Source: Terribacillus sp. FSL K6-0262 (GTDB lineage: Bacteria; Bacillota; Bacilli; Bacillales; Amphibacillaceae). Taken from it: a stretch of 64,000 nucleotides of DNA. Shown in pieces: positions 22,361-31,425 of the stretch. Numbering within the stretch: the stretch's first letter is position 1; every line of letters starts with the position of its first letter. The notes under the pieces are model-generated. The model was not told the origin of the DNA, did no database searches, and saw only the letters and a program-made list of their open reading frames with translations. The translations under genes and the position numbers were made by a program. The DNA is taken from positions 744,001 through 808,000 of the forward strand of contig NZ_CP150277.1 in NCBI RefSeq assembly GCF_037977385.1, given 5' to 3'.

Positions 22361-22561
22361 TAATTTCTCCAACCTTACCTGTCTCCTTTTAATTATTTCT
22401 TTGTAATTAAAATACGAGCCATCGTATGTTTTCTTGAATAATCGTTGTGCATGTAAAGCGGAAATTAGCGCCAAACCTGCAATCCAAAAAGAGGAGCTAT
22501 AAATTCCTGATACTAATAACCCAGCGCTTATAAAGATCCATAATATAATGGAGTGTTTCAT
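22337..22561 (-). CDS. Small membrane protein of the PTS island, unknown function
   Basis: A 74-residue protein with two membrane helices (about 4-22 and 26-42) and a basic, charged C-terminus (about 43-74). I do not recognise a family. The ATG at 22561 is seven bases from GGAGG on the minus strand; a GTG one codon upstream overlaps the aldolase stop (TAGTG). The coupling and shared terminator place it in the PTS operon, perhaps as an accessory to uptake, but this is only context. Confidence 0.7.
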   Translation of the reverse strand: MKHSIILWIFISAGLLVSGIYSSSFWIAGLALISALHAQRLFKKTYDGSYFNYKEIIKRRQVRLEKLKEKTVEQ

Positions 22562-22563
22562 CA

Positions 22564-23211
22564 CTATTCCTCCAAATTATAGGTATGGACTTCTTCTGAA
22601 CGCTTTGAAATATTTAGCGCTTCAAATAAGAGAGCCTTTGAGGCTACGTACGCATTATATTCAATTCGCTCAAGCATATCATACGCCCTACGAAGTGTTT
22701 TATCTATTACGAGTATGCCGTGTTTATTCAGCAGCATCGCTTTAGGCAGTGTTGCAGCTGGCAACTCACTTAGATGATCTTTTACAATAGCTGCCAGCTC
22801 TTTAGAAGTAGCTGGCGCGAATGGCAATGTCGGAATTTGGCCAAGTTTTTGCGTGGCCTCCGTCAAGTTAGGCAGCTCCATACCTAAAGTTGCAAATACC
22901 ATGGATTCCTTAGGGTGCGCATGTAAAACACAACCAATATCCGAACGTTGTTTGTAACAGGCCATATGCATGTTTATTTCACGTGTTATATTTCCCTCCC
23001 CTTCTACCTTTTGCTCATTCATATCCACTACTAAAATCTCATAAGGTTTTAAATCGCAGAACTTTTCTTGAGACATCAAAGTCGGAGTCATGATGATATG
23101 GTCTCCATTCATACGAACACTCACATTTCCTCCCGCTGCATTTGTCTCATAGCGATCAAACATCATCTTTACAACTTTACATAAGTCTTCTCGTTCTTTA
23201 CGATATAGCAT
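22564..23211 (-). CDS. Class II aldolase/adducin family protein (fuculose-phosphate aldolase-like)
   Basis: A 215-residue zinc aldolase of the AraD/FucA family. The substrate-binding GGNVS motif (about 27-31), the Zn-binding HAHP motif (about 97-100) and the later histidine (LLNKHGILV) are present; the family usually cleaves sugar 1-phosphates to dihydroxyacetone phosphate and an aldehyde. It overlaps the kinase gene by 14 bases and probably cleaves the product of that kinase. The exact sugar is not determinable. Confidence 0.87.
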   Translation of the reverse strand: MLYRKEREDLCKVVKMMFDRYETNAAGGNVSVRMNGDHIIMTPTLMSQEKFCDLKPYEILVVDMNEQKVEGEGNITREINMHMACYKQRSDIGCVLHAHPKESMVFATLGMELPNLTEATQKLGQIPTLPFAPATSKELAAIVKDHLSELPAATLPKAMLLNKHGILVIDKTLRRAYDMLERIEYNAYVASKALLFEALNISKRSEEVHTYNLEE

Positions 23212-24145
23212 CTGGGTTTACCTCCAATTTTTTGATTTTTATCATTGGCAGCATCTGCTCTGCTTGGATTAAATCAAAATCAGTGCAATTCCGTTTTGTC
23301 ACTTTAGATGCAGAACAAGCAGTAGCATAAGCAATTGCTGTTTCCAGATTTGCTCTAAGTGCTAGTTGTGCAAGGAAACTCCCAACAAAAACATCACCTG
23401 CACCTGTATCATTCACTTCTTTGACCTTCGGCGGAAAAACGCGGTATATTTCACCAGCGTGGACAACATAACTTCCCTCTTCCCCAAAGGAAGCAGCTAT
23501 ATATGGAACGCTTTCATTCAAAACTAATAAACGATCTTTCATGGATTCCATTGCTGGAGTCAGTAGTTCCTCTAACTCAAACTGATTCGGTTTTATAAAA
23601 TCCACTTCCATTTTTACCGCCAGCTTAAGGGCATCCCCAGAAAGATCACACGCAATAAAGCTTCCAGCCCGTTTACCAACATCGATAATTTCTTTCAGCT
23701 GTTTCAGTGTATAATCAGGGGGAAGCGAACCCGCTAAAACAAGCATATCGTCTTTTTTCAATAACTTTTGCAGTTGGAAAATCAACTTTTCATGATTGGT
23801 CCTTGAAATGCGAAAGCCGCTTCCCGTAACCATCGTACTTCCCTGGCTCTCCTCATCAATTAACACAATGCACTCCCTGGTTGATGCATTTTTTTCAACG
23901 ATCAACTGATGAGTCACTTGTTTCGCTCGCAGGATTTTTTCCATCTGCAGTTGATTCTCGGACCCTATAAAACCTAACGCAATATTTTCAATACCAAATT
24001 TGCTTAACACATGCGAAACATGGAATCCTTTCCCTCCTAAATCGTATTCTGCCGTTTTTACACGATTAGTTTTCTTTTTCGTTAACATACCGCTTGTTTG
24101 GATAAGCCGATCGATGGCCGGATTAAGCGTGACGGTGTAAATCAT
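23198..24145 (-). CDS. PfkB-family sugar kinase (1-phosphofructokinase/tagatose-6-phosphate kinase type)
   Basis: A 315-residue ribokinase-fold enzyme of the FruK/LacC subfamily (hexose kinase). The N-terminal TLNPAIDR and LGGKGFHVSHVLSKFG glycine motif and the C-terminal NDTGAGD motif with the catalytic aspartate (near residue 254) are all intact. It should phosphorylate the sugar phosphate delivered by the PTS. ATG follows GGAGG with eight bases spacing. The gene lies between PTS IIC and the aldolase, making a transport-kinase-aldolase pathway. Confidence 0.9.
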   Translation of the reverse strand: MIYTVTLNPAIDRLIQTSGMLTKKKTNRVKTAEYDLGGKGFHVSHVLSKFGIENIALGFIGSENQLQMEKILRAKQVTHQLIVEKNASTRECIVLIDEESQGSTMVTGSGFRISRTNHEKLIFQLQKLLKKDDMLVLAGSLPPDYTLKQLKEIIDVGKRAGSFIACDLSGDALKLAVKMEVDFIKPNQFELEELLTPAMESMKDRLLVLNESVPYIAASFGEEGSYVVHAGEIYRVFPPKVKEVNDTGAGDVFVGSFLAQLALRANLETAIAYATACSASKVTKRNCTDFDLIQAEQMLPMIKIKKLEVNPDAIS

Positions 24146-24158
24146 TTTTTTGGCCTCC

Positions 24159-25514
24159 TTACGCTACTTCTTCCTCCTTGTTTAAAGCTTCCGTACGTTT
24201 TTTCATCATTCTATAGTAGATTACGAGCAGCACAATCCATACTGCTCCAAAGAAGATTCCCAGAATGCTGCCGCTTGATGCATCTGCAAATATATAGCGG
24301 AAAACCGGATACTCAAGTGTACTCCAGGACAAGAGTTGACCTTCTGCAATATTTACTGCATTGGTATCCCGAGCAAGCTTTGTAATGGTTGGTGCGAATC
24401 CTGTAGCAATATATAAGAATATTGGAGTCGTCACACTACCGAGCAATATCATCCGAAGTAAATTTCCTCCCGTGATGATTAAAGCCGGAACAGCTAAAGA
24501 CGTGTTGATAATCCCGGCAAACGGAAGAACATTGTTACCAGGCAGGATGATCGCATAAATAAGGGTAATTGGTACAAGGATTATCATTGCTACCCATACT
24601 TCGTTACTTCCGGCTAGTATTGGCCAGTCGAGCCCAATAAAGAGTTGTCTGTTTTGAAACTTCTTTCTCATAAAATCAGAAACTGCTTCTGATAAAGGAG
24701 ATAACGCCTGCATAAACAATTTTGCCACCATCGGGAACAGCGTCAGTGCAGTCGCAGCCTGAACTGCCAACATCAAGCTTTCCTGTACAGAGTAACCAGC
24801 AGCAATACCTAGTAATAGACCAATGATGAAACCCATCACATGGTTTTCTGCAAAAATACCTATTCTCTCTTTCAAGGTATCTGCATCTACATGCTTATCC
24901 AGAAATGGCACTTTACTAATCAGCCAGTTAAACGGGAGCAGGAAGACACCAAATATCATCATACTGTGCGACACCGTCACACCAGGAATTCCGGTTATTT
25001 TTTCGATTTGCTTTTGATTCACATCCCCTAAAAGTAGTTCGATGACCATTTGGAAAGCTGCTACTAAAAAGGAAAGGATGATATTTCCGCTTACTCCAAT
25101 AACAAGTACTGCCGTAAGGATTTTCCCCCATACATTCCACAAGTCAACGTTTAATGTCTGGGTCCTGTTGATGATCAACATCACTGCATTGACAGCCATT
25201 TGTAACGGAAACATAAGGAAGGCTAAAGGCCACGCCCAGGCTAAGGTTGCTAAAGAAGTCCATCCGCCATCGATGATATTGAGTTCAATACCAGTACGCT
25301 CTACCAGCCCCTGTGCTGCAGGCGTCAGCGCGTTGAGCATAAAGCTGATGACAATATTCATCCCGATAAATGCCACGCCAAGAATGACAGCAGCACTAAA
25401 TGCATCTTTCCATTTCATTTTTGCTGTGATTCCTACAATGAACATCAGTAACGGAACGAAGACTGCCGCTCCCAGATCTAATACATATTGAAAGATTTGT
25501 TGTAAAAGATCCAT
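24159..25514 (-). CDS. PTS galactitol-type transporter subunit IIC
   Basis: A 451-residue integral membrane permease of the galactitol (Gat) PTS family, with about ten to twelve hydrophobic segments spread from residue 8 to 440. It carries the substrate across the membrane while the IIB partner phosphorylates it. It has the full family length. ATG at 25514 follows GGAGG. GatC-type permeases transport galactitol and other polyols or pentitols; the real substrate here is open. Confidence 0.9.
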   Translation of the reverse strand: MDLLQQIFQYVLDLGAAVFVPLLMFIVGITAKMKWKDAFSAAVILGVAFIGMNIVISFMLNALTPAAQGLVERTGIELNIIDGGWTSLATLAWAWPLAFLMFPLQMAVNAVMLIINRTQTLNVDLWNVWGKILTAVLVIGVSGNIILSFLVAAFQMVIELLLGDVNQKQIEKITGIPGVTVSHSMMIFGVFLLPFNWLISKVPFLDKHVDADTLKERIGIFAENHVMGFIIGLLLGIAAGYSVQESLMLAVQAATALTLFPMVAKLFMQALSPLSEAVSDFMRKKFQNRQLFIGLDWPILAGSNEVWVAMIILVPITLIYAIILPGNNVLPFAGIINTSLAVPALIITGGNLLRMILLGSVTTPIFLYIATGFAPTITKLARDTNAVNIAEGQLLSWSTLEYPVFRYIFADASSGSILGIFFGAVWIVLLVIYYRMMKKRTEALNKEEEVA

Positions 25515-25527
25515 CCATCTCCACCTC

Positions 25528-25806
25528 CTACGATTTTAAAAGCGAGATCAGTTTTTCCGTTTCTTCCTTCATTCCCATACCCGTTAAAAAAGCAATTCCA
25601 TTTAAAGTAGGGATATCATAGTGTTTTTTGGCCTTTGTAATGGCGATATATACATGGCTGGTCTTGATATACTGATCCAACGATTTAATATCGACTGCCT
25701 CCACGTTCGCTTTCACACCATTTTCATTCAAAATTTTTTTTACTTTGGATGCGACCGTCTGACTGGTCGCTACACCAGAACCACATGCAACGATAACTGT
25801 TTTCAT
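25528..25806 (-). CDS. PTS galactitol-type subunit IIB
   Basis: A 92-residue cytosolic phosphocarrier. The phosphorylated cysteine lies in VIVACGSGVATSQTV (Cys8 from the chosen start). ATG at 25806 is eight bases from GAGGAG; an alternative GTG at 25815 overlaps the IIA stop. It takes phosphate from IIA and passes it to the sugar bound to IIC. Confidence 0.9.
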   Translation of the reverse strand: MKTVIVACGSGVATSQTVASKVKKILNENGVKANVEAVDIKSLDQYIKTSHVYIAITKAKKHYDIPTLNGIAFLTGMGMKEETEKLISLLKS

Positions 25807-25811
25807 CTTGC

Positions 25812-26279
25812 TCACTCCTCAAACTTTTTTTTGATAAAAGAAAATAATGTATGCTGTTCTTGATTAGACTGAAGTCCTTCGACGAACTCAAGACTTGAAA
25901 ACTTTCCCATCAGGAGTTGCAGCAGCTTTACTTGATCACCTGTATCTTTAATGCCAAGGATAAAAAAATAATCGATTAATATCTGTCGATTTTCCGTCCC
26001 CATATGAATGAATGGAAGCTTATATTTATTTTTAACTACTGCCACAAAACCTTTATTTACGTGCTCCGGGTCTGTATGCGGGATACCTATATTAATTTGC
26101 TCCAGGGCCAAACCTGTTGGATACAGTTCCTCCCTCTCTGTGATTGCACGGATAAAAGTAGATTTTACATATCCCCTCTTTTCCAGCTCCTCCCCTATAA
26201 ATAAGAAAAGGTCTTCCGTATTCCTTGCATCAACATCCAGAAATACAAGCTCTTCATGTAACAAATCCACTTCACTCAT
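25812..26279 (-). CDS. PTS subunit IIA (fructose/mannitol-galactitol type)
   Basis: A 155-residue IIA domain protein. The phospho-accepting histidine is in IGIPHTDPEHV (about residue 66). ATG at 26279 has GGAGG eight bases upstream, while the GTG three codons earlier lies inside that site. The start overlaps the end of the regulator gene by eight bases, so the regulator and transport genes are co-transcribed. Confidence 0.9.
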   Translation of the reverse strand: MSEVDLLHEELVFLDVDARNTEDLFLFIGEELEKRGYVKSTFIRAITEREELYPTGLALEQINIGIPHTDPEHVNKGFVAVVKNKYKLPFIHMGTENRQILIDYFFILGIKDTGDQVKLLQLLMGKFSSLEFVEGLQSNQEQHTLFSFIKKKFEE

Positions 26280-28317
26280 CTTGGTCACCTCCTTTTTCCT
26301 CTGTTATAAATTTCAGAGCATCTTCCTCAGATGAAGCGCTTACAATTTTATTTAAACTATCCTCTTCTAAAAACAGTTCATTTAAATGTAATAGTGTAGG
26401 AACGTGGAGATGATAATCACTTGGAGCTAAGACAACTATCACCTTGGCAAAATGGGAATCCGGCATTTGAATTTGCTTCCTGCAAATAAGTATGGAGAAA
26501 TCCTGCTTGTTCACTCCATCAGACGGCTGGGCATGTGGAAGATAGACATGCGGACCAAGCATCATCCTGTCACTCTCCCGTTCGAATATCTCATATAATT
26601 TTTGTGAATAACCTTCTGTTATGGACTCCCTGGATAATAAAGGTTTAATAGCATACGCTAATGCATCCCGCCAATGAATTGTTTCATCCAGGAATAAAAT
26701 ATGTTCTTTCTTAAAAGGGAAAAGATGCGAGTTTGTACTACTTTCCATTTTTAATTTTGGGGATTTATTAAAGAAGTCTACAATTTTATCGTGAACAATC
26801 TGGTAATTGCCTTCGTTGATATGTTCTTTTAGATAATAAATTAATTCCTTGGCTTTCTTATCCGCATTACGGTTAATATGTTTATCGATGGCATTTCGTA
26901 TCTCCGATCTAGCTGCTCGATTTAAGAAGGGTTTCACTATAAACGTTTTCTTGGATGTATTAAGAGGGACTGTGGAAAAGATAAAATCCACCTCCTGTTC
27001 ATATTCCTTGAAATGTCTTTCTGCATAAGCCCCCATAAATTGAATATGACTAAACATATCTTTTAACGTTTCCAATAACAGCTTGGAGACAGAGGTTCCA
27101 TTTCTGCATACGACTAATGCTCGAAACGCATATTCTTGTCTTTCTTCCGTTCGATAGATCCATGCTTGAATGATCATGGCCAAATAAACCAATTCTTCCT
27201 TGGAAATAGAAGCTCCAATAGACTTTTCGATTGGATAAACCGATTTTGAAACGATAGCAAACATGGCAGGAAATTCCGCAATAAATTGTTCAGTTAATGG
27301 ATTTTGTATTGAAAGATTGAATCTTATCCTATATATTGCTGGTCTAAGATGAAGCAATATTTTATTCAAAAGCTCTGATTTATCAAGTAAATTGGTTGCA
27401 AGCTGTGTATCGACCATATCAATTGTTGTTCGGACCGCCAAGGACAATTCATTGCTCGAAGAGATTGCCAGTACAGATTCAAGCATATTGGATGACAGGA
27501 TCTGCAATGCTAAATACGTTTTGTCTTCATCATCCAAATGACTATCCCAGAACATATGCTTCAAGGTTTGGATTTCATTTGATTGTTCCATATCTGCCAA
27601 ATCGAATTCTGCCCTCCAAGAAGCATTTGAATGTTTCATTCGCTGTATAAGGAGATACAATACAACAGGTAAATCATCTATTTGCTCATCAGTTAAAGCT
27701 ATCGACAACTTCTTCTCCATATTGATCAACCGCCGCCGTAGGAAAAAGATATCTTCTTTGTCAAGGAAACCAAGACGGCAGAGGAAGGAGAAACCGAATT
27801 GCGCTGCTAAAACCCTTTTAATTTCCTCAATAAAAAGCTTTCGTATCTTGAACTCTTCCCCACTGATACTGTATCCATTTTTTCTGGTATAGTTTAACTC
27901 AATCATTTTTTCAGATAATATATCTCTTATTCGTTTCAAGTCTTGCAGAGCCGTATTTTTGCTTACCTGAACCAAATCAGCCAAGTCTTGTAATGCAGGA
28001 TTTCCATCTGTGATGCAGAGCTTGATAAACAGCAAACTTTCGCGCATTTCAGGAGCAATATAATTCAAATCGGCCATAACGCCATGCTTTAGAAAATAAT
28101 ATAAACCTTCTCTAGTACTTTCATTGATCGTAATATTGCCATTCTTACTATCAATCCTAATAGCTTCTCTGTTTTCTTTTATTAGGTACTGATTCACATC
28201 GTCTATACAGGCTTGAAGACTGCGTTTATTCCTGCACATCTCTTCTTCAACAGCTGTTAATGTTGATGAATGGTGCTCTAAAAAATACAGGACTAAATCA
28301 CTCACTTCTTTTTTCAT
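26272..28317 (-). CDS. PRD-containing transcriptional regulator with IIA domain (MtlR/LicR type)
   Basis: A 681-residue modular activator. The N-terminal half has helix-turn-helix regions (about 15-60 and 95-150). Two PTS regulation domains follow (about 190-400) with phosphorylatable histidines. A IIB-like segment with a cysteine (VVCRNGTSVSKLL, about 410-490) precedes a C-terminal IIA domain with histidines in GPHVYLPHAQP. Such proteins activate their PTS operon and are tuned by HPr and their own enzymes II. It is the first gene of the operon and therefore likely autoregulated. Confidence 0.9.
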   Translation of the reverse strand: MKKEVSDLVLYFLEHHSSTLTAVEEEMCRNKRSLQACIDDVNQYLIKENREAIRIDSKNGNITINESTREGLYYFLKHGVMADLNYIAPEMRESLLFIKLCITDGNPALQDLADLVQVSKNTALQDLKRIRDILSEKMIELNYTRKNGYSISGEEFKIRKLFIEEIKRVLAAQFGFSFLCRLGFLDKEDIFFLRRRLINMEKKLSIALTDEQIDDLPVVLYLLIQRMKHSNASWRAEFDLADMEQSNEIQTLKHMFWDSHLDDEDKTYLALQILSSNMLESVLAISSSNELSLAVRTTIDMVDTQLATNLLDKSELLNKILLHLRPAIYRIRFNLSIQNPLTEQFIAEFPAMFAIVSKSVYPIEKSIGASISKEELVYLAMIIQAWIYRTEERQEYAFRALVVCRNGTSVSKLLLETLKDMFSHIQFMGAYAERHFKEYEQEVDFIFSTVPLNTSKKTFIVKPFLNRAARSEIRNAIDKHINRNADKKAKELIYYLKEHINEGNYQIVHDKIVDFFNKSPKLKMESSTNSHLFPFKKEHILFLDETIHWRDALAYAIKPLLSRESITEGYSQKLYEIFERESDRMMLGPHVYLPHAQPSDGVNKQDFSILICRKQIQMPDSHFAKVIVVLAPSDYHLHVPTLLHLNELFLEEDSLNKIVSASSEEDALKFITEEKGGDQDE

Positions 28318-28350
28318 TTTTTCACTCCCTTCTTGACTCTTCCTAATCTC

Positions 28351-28356
28351 ATTATA
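28351..28356 (-). promoter_or_regulatory. -10 element of the PTS operon promoter
   Basis: TATAAT on the minus strand, 34 bases before the regulator start; no good SigA -35 stands at 17 bases, which fits an activator-dependent promoter. A perfect 10-bp palindrome TGATATATCA at 28381-28390 lies where an activator might bind. Confidence 0.45.
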
Positions 28357-28397
28357 TTCAATGAAAAATCGCGTGAGGTCTGATATATCACAATTTA

Positions 28398-28412
28398 GGT
28401 AAGCGCTTCCAT
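28398..28412 (-). promoter_or_regulatory. cre site (CcpA operator) upstream of the PTS operon
   Basis: The minus strand reads ATGGAAGCGCTTACC, which matches the cre consensus WTGNAARCGNWWNCA at every position but the last. It lies about 40 bases upstream of the -10. This predicts carbon catabolite repression of the whole operon. The rest of 28413-28507 has nothing recognised. Confidence 0.75.
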
Positions 28413-28507
28413 TTGCGTTTGTGATGAAGTTTGGGTAATAGGGGGGAACAAGTCAGTAATTGTTTTCTCATGCTATGCTACCCCTGTATCCATGCAACTA
28501 AAATAAA

Positions 28508-28554
28508 CAAAAAAGGATAGATGAACAGGTCTCCCTGTCCATCTATCCTTTTTC
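28508..28554 (-). terminator. Terminator after ygaD
   Basis: A long stem (AAAGGATAGATG..CATCTATCCTTT) with an inner GACAGG/CCTGTT pairing, followed by a T-run on the minus strand. The ygaD stop codon lies inside the stem. Confidence 0.85.
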
Positions 28555-30321
28555 CATCGTACTCAATGTACCAGAATCCTCATCCAGATGCTGTATCTGA
28601 TATAGATTGAAGTAATTGCCTTGGAGCGCCATCAAGTCGACATGGGATCCTTGCTCGACAATACGGCCATCCTGGACGACGACGATTCGGTCTGCATGCG
28701 TGATTGTCGCCAGTCTGTGGGCGACAATGAAGGTCGTCCGATCAGATGCAAGCTTCTCCAGGGCTTCCTGAATCAAATGTTCACTCTCCAAATCAAGCGC
28801 CGATGTGGCTTCATCAAGAATAAGGATCGGCGGATTTTTCAGGAATATGCGCGCAATGGCAATCCGCTGCTTCTGCCCTCCGGATAGCTTGACGCCGCGT
28901 TCTCCCACAAGGGTATCGTATCCTTGCGGCAGATGCTCGATAAAGTCGTGCGCATTGGCTGCTTTGGCGGCTGCCACTACTTCTTCATGGGTAGCCTCCG
29001 GTCTTCCAAGCTTGATGTTCATTTCGACTGATTCACTGAACAGGATATTATCCTGCAGCACCATTCCTATTTTATCCCGCAAGGAACGTGACTGTACATC
29101 CCGGATATCGGTGCCGTCAATCGTTATCCTGCCGCCTGTCACATCATAGAACCGAGGGACGAGGCTGACGATCGTCGATTTACCGCCGCCGCTCATCCCG
29201 ACAAAAGCGATTGTCTCCCCTTGTTTCACATCAAGCGAGATATCCTTGAGCACGAGCTCTTCATCGTCGCCGTAACGGAACGATACATTCTCGAAGGAAA
29301 CATGGCCATCGACCTTTGTGAGCTTCGCGGCATCGGGTTTATCTTCAATATCATATTTCTCATCGATGAATTCAAATACCCTGTCCATGGAAGCGACCGC
29401 CTGTGTCAGTGTCGTGGAAGAGTTCACCAGCCGGCGGAGCGGGCTGTATACGCGATCCATGAATCCGGCGAAAGCAACCATTGTCCCCAATGTAAGATTC
29501 CCTTGAATAACCTCATAAGCTGCATATGCAATCACGATCAATGGCGCCAAGTCCGTAATCGTATTCGTTACCGCAAAGGTCTTGGCATTCCAGACTGTAT
29601 GCTGGATGGCACTCTCGAGGAAGCTGCGGTTTTGTGCATCGAACTGCTTTTGTTCATAGTCCTCCAGCGCAAAACTTCGTGTGACCGGGATACCTTGGAC
29701 GCGTTCATGCAAGTGACCCTGCACTTCAGCCAAAGCTTGCGAGCGTTTCCTGGTCAAACTGCGGAGACGCTCATAAAAATACTTGATCGCCACACCATAT
29801 ACCGGAAACAGTACGATGGCCACCAGCGTCAGCGATACATCCATCGTAAACATGATACCAACTGCAATAATGATCGTAGCCAAGTCCAGCCATACATTCA
29901 TCAAGCCAGTCATGATGAAGTTCTTTGTCTGCTCCACGTCATTGATGACACGGGATATGATTTCCCCTGTTTTCGTCTGGGAATAATACCGCAGGCTCAG
30001 GCGCTGGATATGATCGAACAACTGATTCCGGATATCATACAGCACCCGGTTCCCCGTCCACTGCGCCAAGTACTGCCGATAATACTCCACTGGCGGCCTC
30101 AATATCAGAAAGACGATCAGGGAACCGCCAAGCAGCCAGAATAGGCGCTGCACCTTGTCCCCTGCCGATAAATCAGCATTGACGACATGATCGACTACGT
30201 AACCCAGGATCAGCGGAATCAGCAAAGGTATGGCGAATTTTACTATACCGATTATAATCGTAAAAATAATTTTCCATTTATACGGTTTTACAAAACGTAA
30301 ATACCGTCTCGTACTGCTCAA
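28543..30321 (-). CDS. ygaD: ABC transporter, fused permease-ATPase (YgaD-like)
   Basis: A 592-residue half-transporter of the multidrug/lipid exporter type. Six membrane helices lie in residues 15-300; the ATPase domain has Walker [10 protein letters not shown], signature LSGGQKQR, Walker [13 protein letters not shown] and the H-loop histidine (AHRLAT). It should act as a homodimeric exporter; the substrate is unknown. The start is probably TTG at 30321, six bases after GAGAGGTG; a longer in-frame version to 30381 has no ribosome site. The neighbours ygaC and ygaE support orthology to YgaD. Confidence 0.88.
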   Translation of the reverse strand: MSSTRRYLRFVKPYKWKIIFTIIIGIVKFAIPLLIPLILGYVVDHVVNADLSAGDKVQRLFWLLGGSLIVFLILRPPVEYYRQYLAQWTGNRVLYDIRNQLFDHIQRLSLRYYSQTKTGEIISRVINDVEQTKNFIMTGLMNVWLDLATIIIAVGIMFTMDVSLTLVAIVLFPVYGVAIKYFYERLRSLTRKRSQALAEVQGHLHERVQGIPVTRSFALEDYEQKQFDAQNRSFLESAIQHTVWNAKTFAVTNTITDLAPLIVIAYAAYEVIQGNLTLGTMVAFAGFMDRVYSPLRRLVNSSTTLTQAVASMDRVFEFIDEKYDIEDKPDAAKLTKVDGHVSFENVSFRYGDDEELVLKDISLDVKQGETIAFVGMSGGGKSTIVSLVPRFYDVTGGRITIDGTDIRDVQSRSLRDKIGMVLQDNILFSESVEMNIKLGRPEATHEEVVAAAKAANAHDFIEHLPQGYDTLVGERGVKLSGGQKQRIAIARIFLKNPPILILDEATSALDLESEHLIQEALEKLASDRTTFIVAHRLATITHADRIVVVQDGRIVEQGSHVDLMALQGNYFNLYQIQHLDEDSGTLSTMEKG

Positions 30322-30393
30322 CACAATCACCTCTCTGTTGTGCACAACGATAAATCCCTGCCAAGGTAGGCAAGGATTCATAGCTTATGTTAT

Positions 30394-30921
30394 TTATCTG
30401 TAGGTCAGGAAAAGCTCATACCATGTATCGATGAAATCCGGTGAAAATGGCCCTTTTCCTTGTCTGATCCAGCTGATCAGGATATCGACCTGATTCCATA
30501 GGATTTTCTCTATTTCCGGAGGATAATTCATCTGCCGCTTGTGTACATCGAATTCATCTTCATCCAGCAGTGTAAACGTCATATCGGGATATATCTTGAT
30601 ATCCAGATCATAATCGATATACTTCAGCGCCTCTCCATCATATACATACGGAGAACTGATATTGCAATAATAATAAATCCCATCCGTACGCAGCATACCG
30701 ATTATATTGAACCAGTGCTTCGCATGGAAATAAACAATGGCAGGTTCGCGTGTGATCCACGTCCGTCCGTCGCTTTCCGTGACCATCGTCCGGTCATTGG
30801 CACCAATCAGGATTTCTGCCGTACTCTTCAATACCGTGCTGCTTTCCCATACCCGATGGAGCTGGCCGTTATGCTTATAGCTGTGTATCTGAATTTTCGT
30901 TCCTGCCTCTGGGCCAGCCAT
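30394..30921 (-). CDS. ygaC: Nucleoside tri-/diphosphatase, DUF402 family (YgaC/Ntdp-like)
   Basis: A 175-residue cytosolic protein of the DUF402 family. Staphylococcal Ntdp of this family hydrolyses nucleoside tri- and diphosphates. Conserved acidic and aromatic residues are visible in [20 protein letters not shown] and [10 protein letters not shown], the putative metal-binding region. It lies 72 bases before ygaD on the same strand, as in B. subtilis, and may be co-transcribed. Confidence 0.88.
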   Translation of the reverse strand: MAGPEAGTKIQIHSYKHNGQLHRVWESSTVLKSTAEILIGANDRTMVTESDGRTWITREPAIVYFHAKHWFNIIGMLRTDGIYYYCNISSPYVYDGEALKYIDYDLDIKIYPDMTFTLLDEDEFDVHKRQMNYPPEIEKILWNQVDILISWIRQGKGPFSPDFIDTWYELFLTYR

Positions 30922-31033
30922 GCGAATCTTCCTTCCTTTGTATTGTCCTATATGTAAGATCGTTTCTTTATATTATAAAGATATTTCAGACACAATGGAA
31001 ATGAAAAACGCTGATTGCTGCCCAAGCATCGGC

Positions 31034-31065
31034 AAAAGAGCCCCTCAGCGTGCGCTGAAGGGCTC
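31034..31065 (-). terminator. Terminator after sspE
   Basis: Stem GAGCCCTTCAGCG/CGCTGAGGGGCTC (one G-U) with a CA loop and TTTT on the minus strand. Confidence 0.82.
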
Positions 31066-31102
31066 CGTTCATACGAAAGTAACAATTCAGACGATGTCCG
31101 TC

Positions 31103-31351
31103 TTACTTGCGGGACTGTTTGTTTTGCTTTTGAACTTGCTGTACATCCGTCTCGGAAGCAAATTCAGTTCCGAACTGGCTGGAACCGCCTTTTGCTTTCT
31201 GTCGAGACTGCTGGTTCTGCTGTTGAACCTGCTGTACGTCAGTTTCAGAAGCAAATTCAGTTCCGAATTGGCCGGAACCACCTTGACGAGACTGCTGGTT
31301 TTGTTGTTTAACGTGCTTCGCATCAGTACCAGATTGTGTCTTTTTGTTCAC
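31103..31351 (-). CDS. sspE: Gamma-type small acid-soluble spore protein
   Basis: An 82-residue Gln/Ser/Lys-rich protein with two near-identical repeats (QFGTEFASETDVQQVQ..QN), which contain the GPR germination protease site (TEFASET). Gamma-SASP is a spore amino-acid reserve degraded at germination. A GTG at 31351 is eight bases after GGAGG; a GTG six codons upstream also has AGGAG eight bases before it, so the start is uncertain. No convincing SigG promoter was found in the 57 bases after mutY. Confidence 0.93.
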   Translation of the reverse strand: MNKKTQSGTDAKHVKQQNQQSRQGGSGQFGTEFASETDVQQVQQQNQQSRQKAKGGSSQFGTEFASETDVQQVQKQNKQSRK

Positions 31352-31425
31352 TGTTATCACCTCCGCCACATTACTTTCTCCTGAATGCGGCGCTGTTATC
31401 CAAAAAAGTTCAAAAAGCTTCTGGT

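Noticed and set aside
29221..30144. 307-codon plus-strand frame antisense to ygaD
   Set aside because: A shadow frame produced by the codon bias of the ABC transporter gene; His/Cys-rich, no family resemblance.
31087..31323. Repeats within sspE as a possible CRISPR or tandem-repeat array
   Set aside because: The repeats encode the two internal repeats of gamma-SASP. No CRISPR-like array with regular unique spacers was seen anywhere.
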